Source: Chryseobacterium sp. ERMR1:04 (GTDB lineage Bacteria; Bacteroidota; Bacteroidia; Flavobacteriales; Weeksellaceae). Taken from it: a DNA stretch of 64,000 nucleotides. Below are positions 1 to 7,806 of this stretch, piece after piece (the first letter of the stretch is position 1; every line of letters starts with the position of its first letter). The stretch covers positions 310,001-374,000 of the forward strand of contig NZ_LIRF01000007.1 of assembly GCF_001297705.1 (NCBI RefSeq). Direction: 5' to 3'. A program made the position numbers and the translations under genes. Under the pieces are notes generated by a model. It was not told where the DNA came from. It worked only from the letters and a program-made list of their open reading frames with translations, and searched no databases.

Positions 1-225
1 ATTGTCTGTATTTTGAAATGGGATTATAGGTGTTATATACCTTTTCACGGTTTGACGAGTGCTGGTTTTTATGAATCTATTTCAAAGATATGTAAAAATC
101 AATGTAGTAAATTCGGTTTTCCGATTTCTATTGTTATAGCCGATTTAATAGTGATTTTCGAAACAAATGAAGACACTTGCAACAGTGTGGGGAATTTTTT
201 TATGAATGCTATTTTAATTGGGTAG
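1..225 (+). CDS. Possible 3' end of a gene entering from the left edge
   Basis: An open frame runs from base 1 to a TAG at 223-225 without a stop, giving about 74 residues. The residue mix is protein-like (FHGLTSAGFYESISKICKN, then a hydrophobic stretch PISIVIADLIVIF). No domain is recognised. Its end overlaps the converging DUF6794 gene by 17 bases. It could equally be a chance open frame in AT-rich DNA; the true start, if any, lies outside the window. Confidence 0.3.
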   Translation: MVCILKWDYRCYIPFHGLTSAGFYESISKICKNQCSKFGFPISIVIADLIVIFETNEDTCNSVGNFFMNAILIG

Positions 226-1651
226 GATTTTGTTTCTCCCATTCTTTCCAGATATTTTTATCGCCTTTTAACCACTGGATATAGTTGTAAATGATAATCC
301 CTGATATAGAATCATTTTCTCCTCTTTTATTGCCGAGATTTCTATCTTTAAAATATTGTAATAATCTCGAGCCTCCGTTGATTCCCCAATTATTTCTTAT
401 CCACATTCCTAACCCACCCATATGACCATTAAAATCACTGTATTGTTTTGGGTTTTCTAATTCTAACCTACTTTCATAGTTTAAAGTTTTATCTAATTCA
501 GACATGCATTCTTTCATATTTTTAGGGATGTAAATGCCATCAATTTCTGAAAGCGATAATCTTTTTTTGAAATCGTCCTCGCGCTTTTGCTTCTGTTTTA
601 GGGTAATGTTTTCCGCAATTTTATCGTCGGGATTTCTATAACCTCCAAAAAAATAGTTGAAATAAAATTGATCAACTTCTTTAGGAAGAAAATCTGATTT
701 AAATTTAGTTTGCCTTATATAATGTAAGATTTTGTCTTTATCAAGATGATCATCTATTTTAAAATTCTCAATATCGAAACTGCCGTTTTTTGTCAAGTAC
801 CCTGAGATTTCTATTTTATAAAGATGGTATTTGTAAAATTCAGGGGTATTAATAGGCACAAATTTCAATTGGTGAATTTTACTTATGGTTTCAGATAGTT
901 TTTCCCCATTTATTTCACTTTCAAAATCATTAATATATTTATTGGGTGATTTTATACTTGTTATATAGCTGTTTTTATTCTTTCTTAACAATTTAATTTG
1001 AGGATAAATATCATCAAAATTTCTTTTTATAGGAGCTAAATTTACATTATTTAGATCATAAATAATCACTTTTTTTCTTGCATCTATAACATATATAGAA
1101 TCATTTTTATTAAAAATAAAATTATCTATTAGGTAAGAATCTTCATCACTGGTTCCCTGTTTTAGAGTAAGTAAACTTCCATTGGATTTTTTGTAATCTA
1201 TTAATTGTTGAGTATTGAAAAATAATCCACATTTCTCTTTTTTAGAATCACAATCAGTAAATTCTTCGAAACTATATTTTTTGTGGAGTTGTCCATTTTC
1301 ATAAATCATTACAGCTTTATCAGTCGACTTATCATCATAATAATTTGTTGAGGAGAAGTAAGCGATTTTCTTTCCATCTTTACTGATAAACAAAAAGAAA
1401 TTCTTAGAATTTTCATCCAAATCAAATGATCTTGGAATAGTATACAAAAGGCTGTCTTTGCTGTATGAGATGTTGAAGACTTGAGAAAATCCTCTATCCG
1501 TAGGAAACTTGTCATCATAAGAATGAGATATTATTTTAAATTCTCCGTTTGATGAATAGGTTGACGAATGGGTGAAAACACTTGAAGAATATTGTCCTTT
1601 TGCAGAAAAAGCAAACAGTAATGCTATAAAGTAGTAGTAATTAATTTTCAT
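209..1651 (-). CDS. Secreted DUF6794-domain protein of unknown function
   Basis: The 480-residue product starts with a Sec signal peptide (MKINYYYFIALLFAFSAKGQ, likely cut after Gly19 or Gln20). The middle is a mixed beta-type region with many KDG/KDS turns, resembling a WD/propeller-like periplasmic protein. The C-terminal 90 residues carry a conserved block (IPKNMKECMSELDK, then GLGMWIRNNWGINGGSRL and SGIIIYNYIQWLKG) that I recognise as DUF6794, a domain of unknown role common in Bacteroidota. It is the last gene of a minus-strand run of secreted proteins; the gap to the gene upstream is about 25 bases, so co-transcription is possible. No enzymatic motif is visible. Confidence 0.75.
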   Translation of the reverse strand: MKINYYYFIALLFAFSAKGQYSSSVFTHSSTYSSNGEFKIISHSYDDKFPTDRGFSQVFNISYSKDSLLYTIPRSFDLDENSKNFFLFISKDGKKIAYFSSTNYYDDKSTDKAVMIYENGQLHKKYSFEEFTDCDSKKEKCGLFFNTQQLIDYKKSNGSLLTLKQGTSDEDSYLIDNFIFNKNDSIYVIDARKKVIIYDLNNVNLAPIKRNFDDIYPQIKLLRKNKNSYITSIKSPNKYINDFESEINGEKLSETISKIHQLKFVPINTPEFYKYHLYKIEISGYLTKNGSFDIENFKIDDHLDKDKILHYIRQTKFKSDFLPKEVDQFYFNYFFGGYRNPDDKIAENITLKQKQKREDDFKKRLSLSEIDGIYIPKNMKECMSELDKTLNYESRLELENPKQYSDFNGHMGGLGMWIRNNWGINGGSRLLQYFKDRNLGNKRGENDSISGIIIYNYIQWLKGDKNIWKEWEKQNPTQLK

Positions 1652-1676
1652 TAGTTTTTGTAAATATAAAACATGC

Positions 1677-2396
1677 TTATACTTTCTTTTTCGTCAAAGG
1701 CAGTCGTATTAGGTTTTTATTCCCTTTTTTATTGGGGTAAAATAACGATTTTCCGTCGATTAAAAAGAAATCGTCTTTTATGATGTCATCATCATCTTGA
1801 ATATCTTCTATATCGAATTCAAAAAAATTGGAATCTTTACTGGTTCTTGTAAAAATAATATAATCATTCAGATGATAGGTCATGAATCCTATTTGAGAAA
1901 AATCTTTTTGAGAAATTTTTACTGAATTATCGTTATTAAGTATTTTCTGTTTACGTATGATGGGTGCCCAACCACATTGTCTTATAGAAGGGCTTTTGAG
2001 GATATTAATATAACGTCCTTTTTTATCAAAATAGACCGTCGCCATTCTGAAATCCTGATTTTTTGAATGATCAGAATTTTCATTACTAGAGATATAGTTG
2101 ATCTTAATTGTTATAGAATCTGAAGTAATTCTGGATTCTCTCATTTTTATTTTAGGAAATTGTTTCTTGATCTTTGGGTTTAATAATACTTTATTTTGCG
2201 AAAGTTCCCAATTTCCGTAATACTTTTTTCCTAAGTAATTATATATAAATGTGGAGTCAGACTTTAGTTCAAGATAATCTCCTTTCGGATTAAATGTTTC
2301 CGTTATTTTTTCTCCATAAATTCCTGAAACATCTTTATTTTGTGCATAAAGAGCTGATGTGACAAAAATTAAAATAATTAAAAATAGCTTTTTCAT
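1677..2396 (-). CDS. Secreted hypothetical protein
   Basis: I place the start at the internal ATG at 2396 because it gives a clean signal peptide (MKKLFLIILIFVTSALYAQ); an upstream ATG at 2429 would add 11 polar residues before it. The mature part of about 220 residues has a small lipocalin-like or META-like opening (DSTFIYNYLGKKYYGNWELS) of the type seen in proteins that compare a value with a threshold, but no named domain can be assigned. It lies between two other exported proteins on the same strand with short gaps, probably one transcription unit. Confidence 0.65.
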   Translation of the reverse strand: MKKLFLIILIFVTSALYAQNKDVSGIYGEKITETFNPKGDYLELKSDSTFIYNYLGKKYYGNWELSQNKVLLNPKIKKQFPKIKMRESRITSDSITIKINYISSNENSDHSKNQDFRMATVYFDKKGRYINILKSPSIRQCGWAPIIRKQKILNNDNSVKISQKDFSQIGFMTYHLNDYIIFTRTSKDSNFFEFDIEDIQDDDDIIKDDFFLIDGKSLFYPNKKGNKNLIRLPLTKKKV

Positions 2397-2443
2397 TGAT
2401 GATTTTTTTTGGAGTAGGGTAGCGTGCATATTCTTTCATCGTA

Positions 2444-3115
2444 TTACTTCTTTTCATACTTTTTAATAAGCTCGTAATCATAGGGAATCATGATCGATAA
2501 ATTTTTAGCTTCCCAAATATCTCCTTCAGAGGGTTGATAGAAATCGTAAGAATTATCCAGAAAATTATCACCATCGGGTGCTTCCTGCCAGTCTTTTTTA
2601 TCTCTGTTGTAAAGCAGAATCATGCAGCTTACGCAATTGTAGTTTCCTTCTGTATTTGGGTTTTCATAACATTGTCCTACTTTTATATTCAATTTCTGAT
2701 TAATGATCACATCCGTGAGGCGACCTTGAGTTAATCTAATCAGAGCAGCCTGAACATCTTCATCAGAAGGTTTATTTTTTGCTGGGATTAATTTTTCAAA
2801 ATGCGCATCTTTTATTCTTTTTAATTCCTCTGTCTTTTCATTTCCTGTGAAGAAACCAATGTTATAGGGATGAAAATCTGTCACGGCGGCGCTAGCTACA
2901 GATGTCTGAGCGACTTCAGTAGGAGTATTTTCAAGATATTTCTCGTTTGTTTCATAATTTTTCCAGTCTTCTTTACTGTACGTTACATATTGCTGCATTT
3001 TATAAAGAAGATTTTCCCTTTCGTTGAGCCAGATAAAATTGCTTGCTATTAGAAATAATAGAATAAGTCCGAAAATGATTCCTGTCCATTTAAATATCTT
3101 TTTTGTGTTCATCAT
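2444..3115 (-). CDS. Membrane-anchored hypothetical protein
   Basis: The 223-residue protein has one N-terminal transmembrane helix (WTGIIFGLILLFLIASNFIW, roughly residues 10-30) and a periplasmic or cytoplasmic soluble part of about 190 residues ending in a lysine-rich tail. Three cysteines occur close together (GQCYENPNTEGNYNCVSCM), which could form a disulphide or metal site. Two adjacent ATG codons (3115 and 3112) are equally good starts. No family was recognised. It sits 15 bases upstream of the 1677-2396 neighbourhood and is followed on the same strand by two secreted proteins. Confidence 0.6.
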   Translation of the reverse strand: MMNTKKIFKWTGIIFGLILLFLIASNFIWLNERENLLYKMQQYVTYSKEDWKNYETNEKYLENTPTEVAQTSVASAAVTDFHPYNIGFFTGNEKTEELKRIKDAHFEKLIPAKNKPSDEDVQAALIRLTQGRLTDVIINQKLNIKVGQCYENPNTEGNYNCVSCMILLYNRDKKDWQEAPDGDNFLDNSYDFYQPSEGDIWEAKNLSIMIPYDYELIKKYEKK

Positions 3116-3130
3116 AGTTTATTTTAGTTT

Positions 3131-3454
3131 TTATTGAAGCTGTAGTCTTATCCAATTAAGGATAAAAAGTGAAAATAGTACTCCTGCAATATAGAACTGA
3201 ATTTTATTGACCTTGCTGGCTCCAAATTTCCAGACACAAATTCTGTCTAGAATCATGATAATGATAACAGGAATTAATCCAAATAATGCATACATTCCGG
3301 CTAAACCATCTTGTGCAGAAACACTATTAAATGCAATAATAGAGAAAATAATTATGACAAGAATAGATAATAAACCCAAAATGAAAAAGAAGGTAAGTGT
3401 GTTGGTGATTTTATTTGAAGTAGAGTTTTTTATGGTTGGGGTATTTTTACTAAT
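3131..3454 (-). CDS. Small multi-pass membrane protein with unclear start
   Basis: About 107 residues with three hydrophobic segments (FFFILGLLSILVIIIFSIIAF, then GLIPVIIIMIL and FYIAGVLFSLFILNWI). The open frame has no ATG or GTG: it begins right after the in-frame TAA that ends the Kelch gene at 3461-3463. Candidate starts are ATT at 3454 (used here, giving an ISKNTPTIKN N-terminus) or TTG at 3379, which would cut the first helix. The protein is probably a DUF-type integral membrane protein of unknown role. A lost or mutated start codon is possible, in which case this is a remnant. Confidence 0.45.
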   Translation of the reverse strand: MSKNTPTIKNSTSNKITNTLTFFFILGLLSILVIIIFSIIAFNSVSAQDGLAGMYALFGLIPVIIIMILDRICVWKFGASKVNKIQFYIAGVLFSLFILNWIRLQLQ

Positions 3455-3460
3455 GAAATC

Positions 3461-4633
3461 TTATCTTATAATTTTAATCTGTTGTAAAAGTCCTTTCTCG
3501 TTTTTATACGTAAAAATATACGTTCCACGCGGTACTTTTGACAAATCTATATTTTTGTTGTAATAAGCAAAACTTTTTCCGACTTCTTTTCCATCCATTG
3601 TGTAAACAGTGTATTCAAACTGATTGCTGTTATTTTTATTGCTGATGACGAAACCGTCTCTTTGGGCATTCGTATAAACTTTTGATTTAAATACATCTTC
3701 ATTGGTATTTTCATTGGAAAGTGCCCCTTCGCTAATATCCGCAACTTGAATACTTTTAATGGCTGATTTGGTTAAAGATGTTGTACTTCCACCGATGATG
3801 TATAATTTATTGTTATAAATTTCCGCAGCAGCATGTCTTCGCGGGATCATGTTTGAAGATAACTGATGCAATTTATTGGTTTCTGTATCGAAATAGGCTA
3901 AAAAAGTTTGATTATTATAACCACCTGCAATAAAAATCTTATTACCGGATACCGCTAATGAATGACCAGATATCCCAGCAGGCATCGTATATTGCTCAGT
4001 CCAAAGATTTTTGTTGAGATCGTAAACATTGACCAAACGGGATGATGTACCGTTAAAACCACCAATGACATACAACTTATCATTCACAATTTTGCCCTTT
4101 GCTTCTCTGGCTGTGGGCATATTGGGTAATGGATTCCATGTATTTGAAGCAATATCATAATACTGGAATTTATTAGAAAATACAGTGGTTGAGGCACCGT
4201 TTAGCCCACTTCCGCCGAACACATATATTTTGCCATTATAGATTGCAGAACCTGCATTGCCTGTATAGGAATGATTAACAGCTCCCTTCGTTATTGTATT
4301 GGTGGCAAGGTCTACAATTTCAAGATGGCTATTTCCCCAACCGTTAAAAATATAAATTTTATTATTGTAAGTCTCCGAATTAGCAAATCTTTTGGTAAGT
4401 AGATTAGAATTAAAAACACTCCAACGGTTATCTTTAATACTGTATTTCTCCATAAAGTTGGCATTACCATCAGTGTCTTTATATCCATTGCTTACATAGA
4501 TATTATCATCTACAATGACACTGCTTATAGCTCCTCTACCCATAGACATATCCGCAAGATGTTTAAAATTTAAGGTTTGTGCATTCGCAAAGAATAAGCC
4601 CAAAAATGAAAGGAGGAATAATTTTGTTTTCAA
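3461..4633 (-). CDS. Kelch-repeat surface protein with T9SS sorting domain
   Basis: The 390-residue protein has a signal peptide (MKTKLFLLSFLGLFFANAQ), then about six Kelch blades (for example KIYVFGGSGLNG, KLYVIGGFNGTSS, KIFIAGGYNNQ, KLYIIGGSTTS), each with the diglycine typical of the repeat, so residues 30-300 should form one beta-propeller. The last 70-80 residues (YTVYTMDGKEVGKSFAYYNKNIDLSKVPRGTYIFTYKNEKG, given here only as a region) match a type IX secretion C-terminal sorting domain. It is therefore expected to be exported through the T9SS and anchored or released at the cell surface, perhaps binding sugar or protein. Ligand unknown. Confidence 0.8.
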   Translation of the reverse strand: MKTKLFLLSFLGLFFANAQTLNFKHLADMSMGRGAISSVIVDDNIYVSNGYKDTDGNANFMEKYSIKDNRWSVFNSNLLTKRFANSETYNNKIYIFNGWGNSHLEIVDLATNTITKGAVNHSYTGNAGSAIYNGKIYVFGGSGLNGASTTVFSNKFQYYDIASNTWNPLPNMPTAREAKGKIVNDKLYVIGGFNGTSSRLVNVYDLNKNLWTEQYTMPAGISGHSLAVSGNKIFIAGGYNNQTFLAYFDTETNKLHQLSSNMIPRRHAAAEIYNNKLYIIGGSTTSLTKSAIKSIQVADISEGALSNENTNEDVFKSKVYTNAQRDGFVISNKNNSNQFEYTVYTMDGKEVGKSFAYYNKNIDLSKVPRGTYIFTYKNEKGLLQQIKIIR

Positions 4634-4695
4634 TGGTGGTGGGATTTGGATTTAAAGATAGGGAAAAAATGATGAGTGTAAATCTGCGATAATTT

Positions 4696-5280
4696 TTACG
4701 TATTAAATTTTGAGCTTTCAAATGCTTTAATAAGCTGCTCTAATTCTGAACTTTGAGAAATATAAAAAATTGTAAAATTAGCTTCAAATCCATTTAATAA
4801 CGTACGGTATATAATAAAATTATGGAATATATTATTCCCGATATTTTCTTTCAAAACCGTTTTATAGAAATTAACTCCGTCAATTTTTTCTTCGGTAATT
4901 TTACTCTCAAATTGAGCTTCATTTTTACCTTTTTTTAGTGACTCAATTAATTCATTATTGTGTTTTTTTATATCAGACTCAGAGAATTGAGTGTTTTTGG
5001 AATCATTTTTTTTGAAAAATATCAAAAAGTAAGTGTAGTTTTTTCCCTGAAAGTGAACTTCCTCTGCTATTTCTTTTGTAATATTAGATTTCTCCGTTGT
5101 TTGCTTATTTTTTGTTTCTACTACATGAACTTTTTTTGTCTCTTTATTCAGAGTGGTAAAGCTATCTGGAATATTAATAGTCCAACCCAGTTTTTCAATG
5201 TTATATAAATTTGATTGTTGTGCCTGACAAAAAGAATTTGTTATGACGAGAGTGATGAAGCTTATAATTTTTATTTTCAT
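4696..5280 (-). CDS. Secreted hypothetical protein
   Basis: I choose the ATG at 5280 because it begins a signal peptide (MKIKIISFITLVITNSFCQA); the upstream ATG at 5292 adds only MLIF. The mature region of about 175 residues is lysine- and glutamate-rich and contains GWTINIPDSF, a start often seen in Bacteroidota secreted proteins resembling the PsbP or DUF1795 fold, but that assignment is tentative. It starts 17 bases after the stop of a broken parD gene, exactly where a parE toxin would normally follow, yet it bears no resemblance to ParE. Confidence 0.6.
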   Translation of the reverse strand: MKIKIISFITLVITNSFCQAQQSNLYNIEKLGWTINIPDSFTTLNKETKKVHVVETKNKQTTEKSNITKEIAEEVHFQGKNYTYFLIFFKKNDSKNTQFSESDIKKHNNELIESLKKGKNEAQFESKITEEKIDGVNFYKTVLKENIGNNIFHNFIIYRTLLNGFEANFTIFYISQSSELEQLIKAFESSKFNT

Positions 5281-5296
5281 GAATATGAGCATTTTT

Positions 5297-5535
5297 TTAC
5301 ATCTTGGATTTTAATGCTTCCAGATGTTCTGTTGAATTAAAATCTTTTGCGATTCCACTATCAATTCCTTCCTGAATGGCATTTTTCAGAAGCTGAATTT
5401 TATTTTCTTCTTCTTCCAATAATCTTAAACCCGCACGAATTACTTCGCTTGCATTCTTATATCTTCCCTCAGAAACTCTATTATCTACAAAGTTTTCAAA
5501 GTAGCACCCAAAGAAACTGATGTATTTCGTCCCAT
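5297..5535 (-). pseudogene. parD: Frameshifted parD-type antitoxin
   Basis: Read from ATG 5535 the product begins MGRNTSVSLG, the conserved opening of ParD/CopG ribbon-helix-helix antitoxins, then meets TAG after six more codons. Shifting frame by one base restores a typical ParD (YFENFVDNRVSEGRYKNASE, ASEVIRAGLRLLEEEE) to the stop at 5297-5299. The total of 239 bases is one short of 80 codons, the usual ParD length, so one base is missing near 5503-5508. No parE toxin is present next to it. It is either a decayed orphan antitoxin or an assembly indel. Confidence 0.8.
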
Positions 5536-5874
5536 TTTAAAAATTTTATTGAAGTTACCAAAAATTGGTAATTATGGCAAGTGGTAATTTTTTTATGAAT
5601 GTAAATCTATACTATACATTATAGATTTTGTTTTGGAATGGAAAAAATCGGGTGGCTTTATATTTATTGATACGAATACCATCTTGGGATAATATAAAAC
5701 TACATCGTAGAAAAGTGAAATGATATCCCCGCGCTACCGCACGAATGCTTTCGTGTGGTATTATAAATTAAACATTCCAATAATATAATTTAAAGGCCAA
5801 AGCCACACGATACAATCGTGCGGCAGCGAGGGTATTAGTTTAATGGTTGTAAATTTAAATAAAAAATAGGCTTT
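5536..5874. other. Intergenic region with REP pair
   Basis: About 340 bases without a convincing gene. It contains the promoter side of the broken parD (an AT-rich stretch 5540-5640) and the inverted REP pair annotated separately at 5723-5836. Nothing else is recognised. Confidence 0.7.
5723..5836. repeat. REP/BIME-like pair of inverted palindromic units
   Basis: Two imperfect hairpins lie head to head. Unit 1 has stem CCGCACGAA (5737-5745) pairing with TTCGTGTGG (5750-5758); unit 2 has CCACACGAT (5803-5811) pairing with ATCGTGCGG (5815-5823). Each is bordered on the same side by a GCTnCC and CCC-containing flank, so unit 2 is the reverse complement of unit 1 with few changes. Each stem holds one G-T wobble. 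This is the architecture of a BIME; such units are mobilised by REP-associated tyrosine transposases, none of which is in the window. Confidence 0.7.
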
Positions 5875-6480
5875 TTAATTTGCTGATTGATAGCGTTGGG
5901 TAATCTTAGTTCTGAAATAACCAGTTGCATTTATTCTTTCTTTATTTTTTTCCATTTTTAAATTTAGATAGCCATAAATTGAATCATTCAGTTGATATTT
6001 TTTTTTATTTAGTTTGAGGCTGCTCTCAAATATCTTTATACGATCTCTTTTCTTAGTATTTATAATCATATCACTAGATTGTAAGTATTCAAGTTTAAAA
6101 TAATTTTTATAAATTTTTAGTGTTATTCCTTCTCCTGAATAACCGTTAAAATTGTCAATTAATACAATAATTGTATCCGTTCTTTTATTGTCAAAGTGAG
6201 TATAAAAGAATGATTCTGAATTAAATTCATCATAATGATTTTTAATTCCCCCCAATTCTGTTGTGATTTTAAGATTATTAGATCTTTTTTGATTTTTTTT
6301 AATTTTTCTAAAATCATAACCAAAATCAAATTCTTGGGTTTTATTTAGATTTTCGAATATCTTATTGTTTTGGATATTTTCATCAATTTCGTATCGATCA
6401 AATCCTTGAATATTTTCATTTTTTGTACAAGAAGATAGGACAGCTAACATTGATAATATTATGAAAATTACTTTTAACAT
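5875..6480 (-). CDS. Hypothetical lipoprotein
   Basis: The longest open frame reaches 6585, but the ATG at 6480 gives a textbook lipoprotein signal (MLKVIFIILSMLAVLSSC), with Cys18 as the lipidated residue, followed by the acidic/polar TKNENIQG expected after Bacteroidota export. I therefore use that start, giving 201 residues. The mature part is lysine-, asparagine- and isoleucine-rich with no recognised domain. It is transcribed towards the REP pair and is separated from the GLPGLI gene by about 200 bases. Confidence 0.65.
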   Translation of the reverse strand: MLKVIFIILSMLAVLSSCTKNENIQGFDRYEIDENIQNNKIFENLNKTQEFDFGYDFRKIKKNQKRSNNLKITTELGGIKNHYDEFNSESFFYTHFDNKRTDTIIVLIDNFNGYSGEGITLKIYKNYFKLEYLQSSDMIINTKKRDRIKIFESSLKLNKKKYQLNDSIYGYLNLKMEKNKERINATGYFRTKITQRYQSAN

Positions 6481-6676
6481 GAATTTTGATAAATACGGTG
6501 GATAATAATTAAATCGATGCATTACACTCATATGATGTCTAAATATAATTATTCTTTTTGCTTTAAAATATAAACTTATAGGCAAAAGTAGAACGGATTT
6601 ATTGTATTTGAAATGAAGGTTTCTTGGGTTTTATAATGAAATACAAGTGAGAAGCGTAAATGTTGGGAACCATAGT

Positions 6677-7537
6677 TTATTTATAAAGTTCTCTTTCTAT
6701 ATAATTATTATATTTTTTAAAATGTTCTTGTGCTCGCTGTTCTTTTCCTTTAATTAAATCTTGTTTTGTTAGCGGGCTTTTGGTATTTGAATCAAAAAAT
6801 ATTGTATCCGACATTTCTGAAGAATTATGAATGATTTTTATATTTTTTGCAGGATCTTTTTTATATTCATTCCAGAGTTTATTGAATTTTTCATTCGTTA
6901 TAAAAATTTCTTTCATGTGTGAATCAAGCAATACTATTTGGTCATTGAGTTTTTGACTTCCCACTAAGTTGAAAATATGATCCCCTTTATCGTCTTCGAT
7001 ATATACAATTAAACCGGGGAGACCACAAAATTTATAAGGTCCGTCCTGTATTTGAATTTCATTCGTGAACCAGGCAAGCCAATTTCTTCCGCCAAAAGTA
7101 GTGGTTGCTTTTTGAACTTTAAAACCTTCAATATTTTTTGTTTCGGGGGAAATAGTCCAATTTATTTTATGCTGTTCTTTTAAAGCGATCTTACTACCAC
7201 TGATAGAAGTATGATAAACCGTTTCTAAATTGGGATAGTCCTTAGAAACCTGAAAATTAACTTTTGCCTGTTTAATTTTTCTCATATCAAGAACTATAGA
7301 TTGCGAAATTTTTCCTTTTGCTATTTCTGTATTAATAAGTGAATCTCTGGTTAGCAATAAAGTACTGTAGAAGTTGGAACCCTCTTTTGTAAGGTCAAGG
7401 TTCATCATTTCTTTTTCAATATTTTCTTTGTGTAAAGAATCCATTTTAAAAGAATATTCATAAGTAAATCTTTGATTTTGAGCAAAAAATAAAGAAGATG
7501 CGAAAATGAAAATTAAAAGAATATTGAATTTTCTCAT
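6677..7537 (-). CDS. GLPGLI family secreted protein
   Basis: The start is set at ATG 7537 so that the protein opens with a signal peptide (MRKFNILLIFIFASSLFFAQ); an upstream ATG at 7579 would add 14 polar residues. The mature region contains the family hallmark GLPGLIVYIEDDKG and upstream NWLAWFTNEIQIQDGPYKF. GLPGLI proteins are exported Bacteroidota proteins of unknown function (TIGR01200 family), often co-located with TonB receptors; no such partner is next to this copy. About 287 residues, normal for the family. Confidence 0.85.
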   Translation of the reverse strand: MRKFNILLIFIFASSLFFAQNQRFTYEYSFKMDSLHKENIEKEMMNLDLTKEGSNFYSTLLLTRDSLINTEIAKGKISQSIVLDMRKIKQAKVNFQVSKDYPNLETVYHTSISGSKIALKEQHKINWTISPETKNIEGFKVQKATTTFGGRNWLAWFTNEIQIQDGPYKFCGLPGLIVYIEDDKGDHIFNLVGSQKLNDQIVLLDSHMKEIFITNEKFNKLWNEYKKDPAKNIKIIHNSSEMSDTIFFDSNTKSPLTKQDLIKGKEQRAQEHFKKYNNYIERELYK

Positions 7538-7745
7538 TGGCTTAAAAGTAGTTTTGTTGGAATTATGGTTGATATTCAAATTTACACATTACGCTAATTA
7601 TATTTTGAAATAAAGGCTTTTTTTGATTTTTAATAGAGAACAAGAGGTTTACTCATAGTAGCTTTGGTTAGTTGTTGCTGATTTTTTTACTTTATTCTAT
7701 TAAAGAGAGAAATTTTGTAGAATGTTATATAAGAATTGATTTATA

Positions 7746-7778
7746 TTGATACAATAATGTTTAAATTTATTATTTTTG
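7746..7778 (+). promoter_or_regulatory. Candidate promoter of the SIR2-TPR gene
   Basis: TATTTTTG at 7771-7778 fits the Bacteroidota -7 consensus TAnnTTTG; TTG at 7746-7748 is a possible -33 element with a slightly long 22-base spacer. The predicted transcription start is about 20 bases before the ATG. Support is by consensus only. Confidence 0.35.
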
Positions 7779-7806
7779 TTAAAATGTGATTAAATAATTA
7801 TAACTA

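Noticed and set aside
3207..3563. 118-residue plus-strand frame
   Set aside because: Overlaps the Kelch 3' end and small membrane gene on the opposite strand; no domain.
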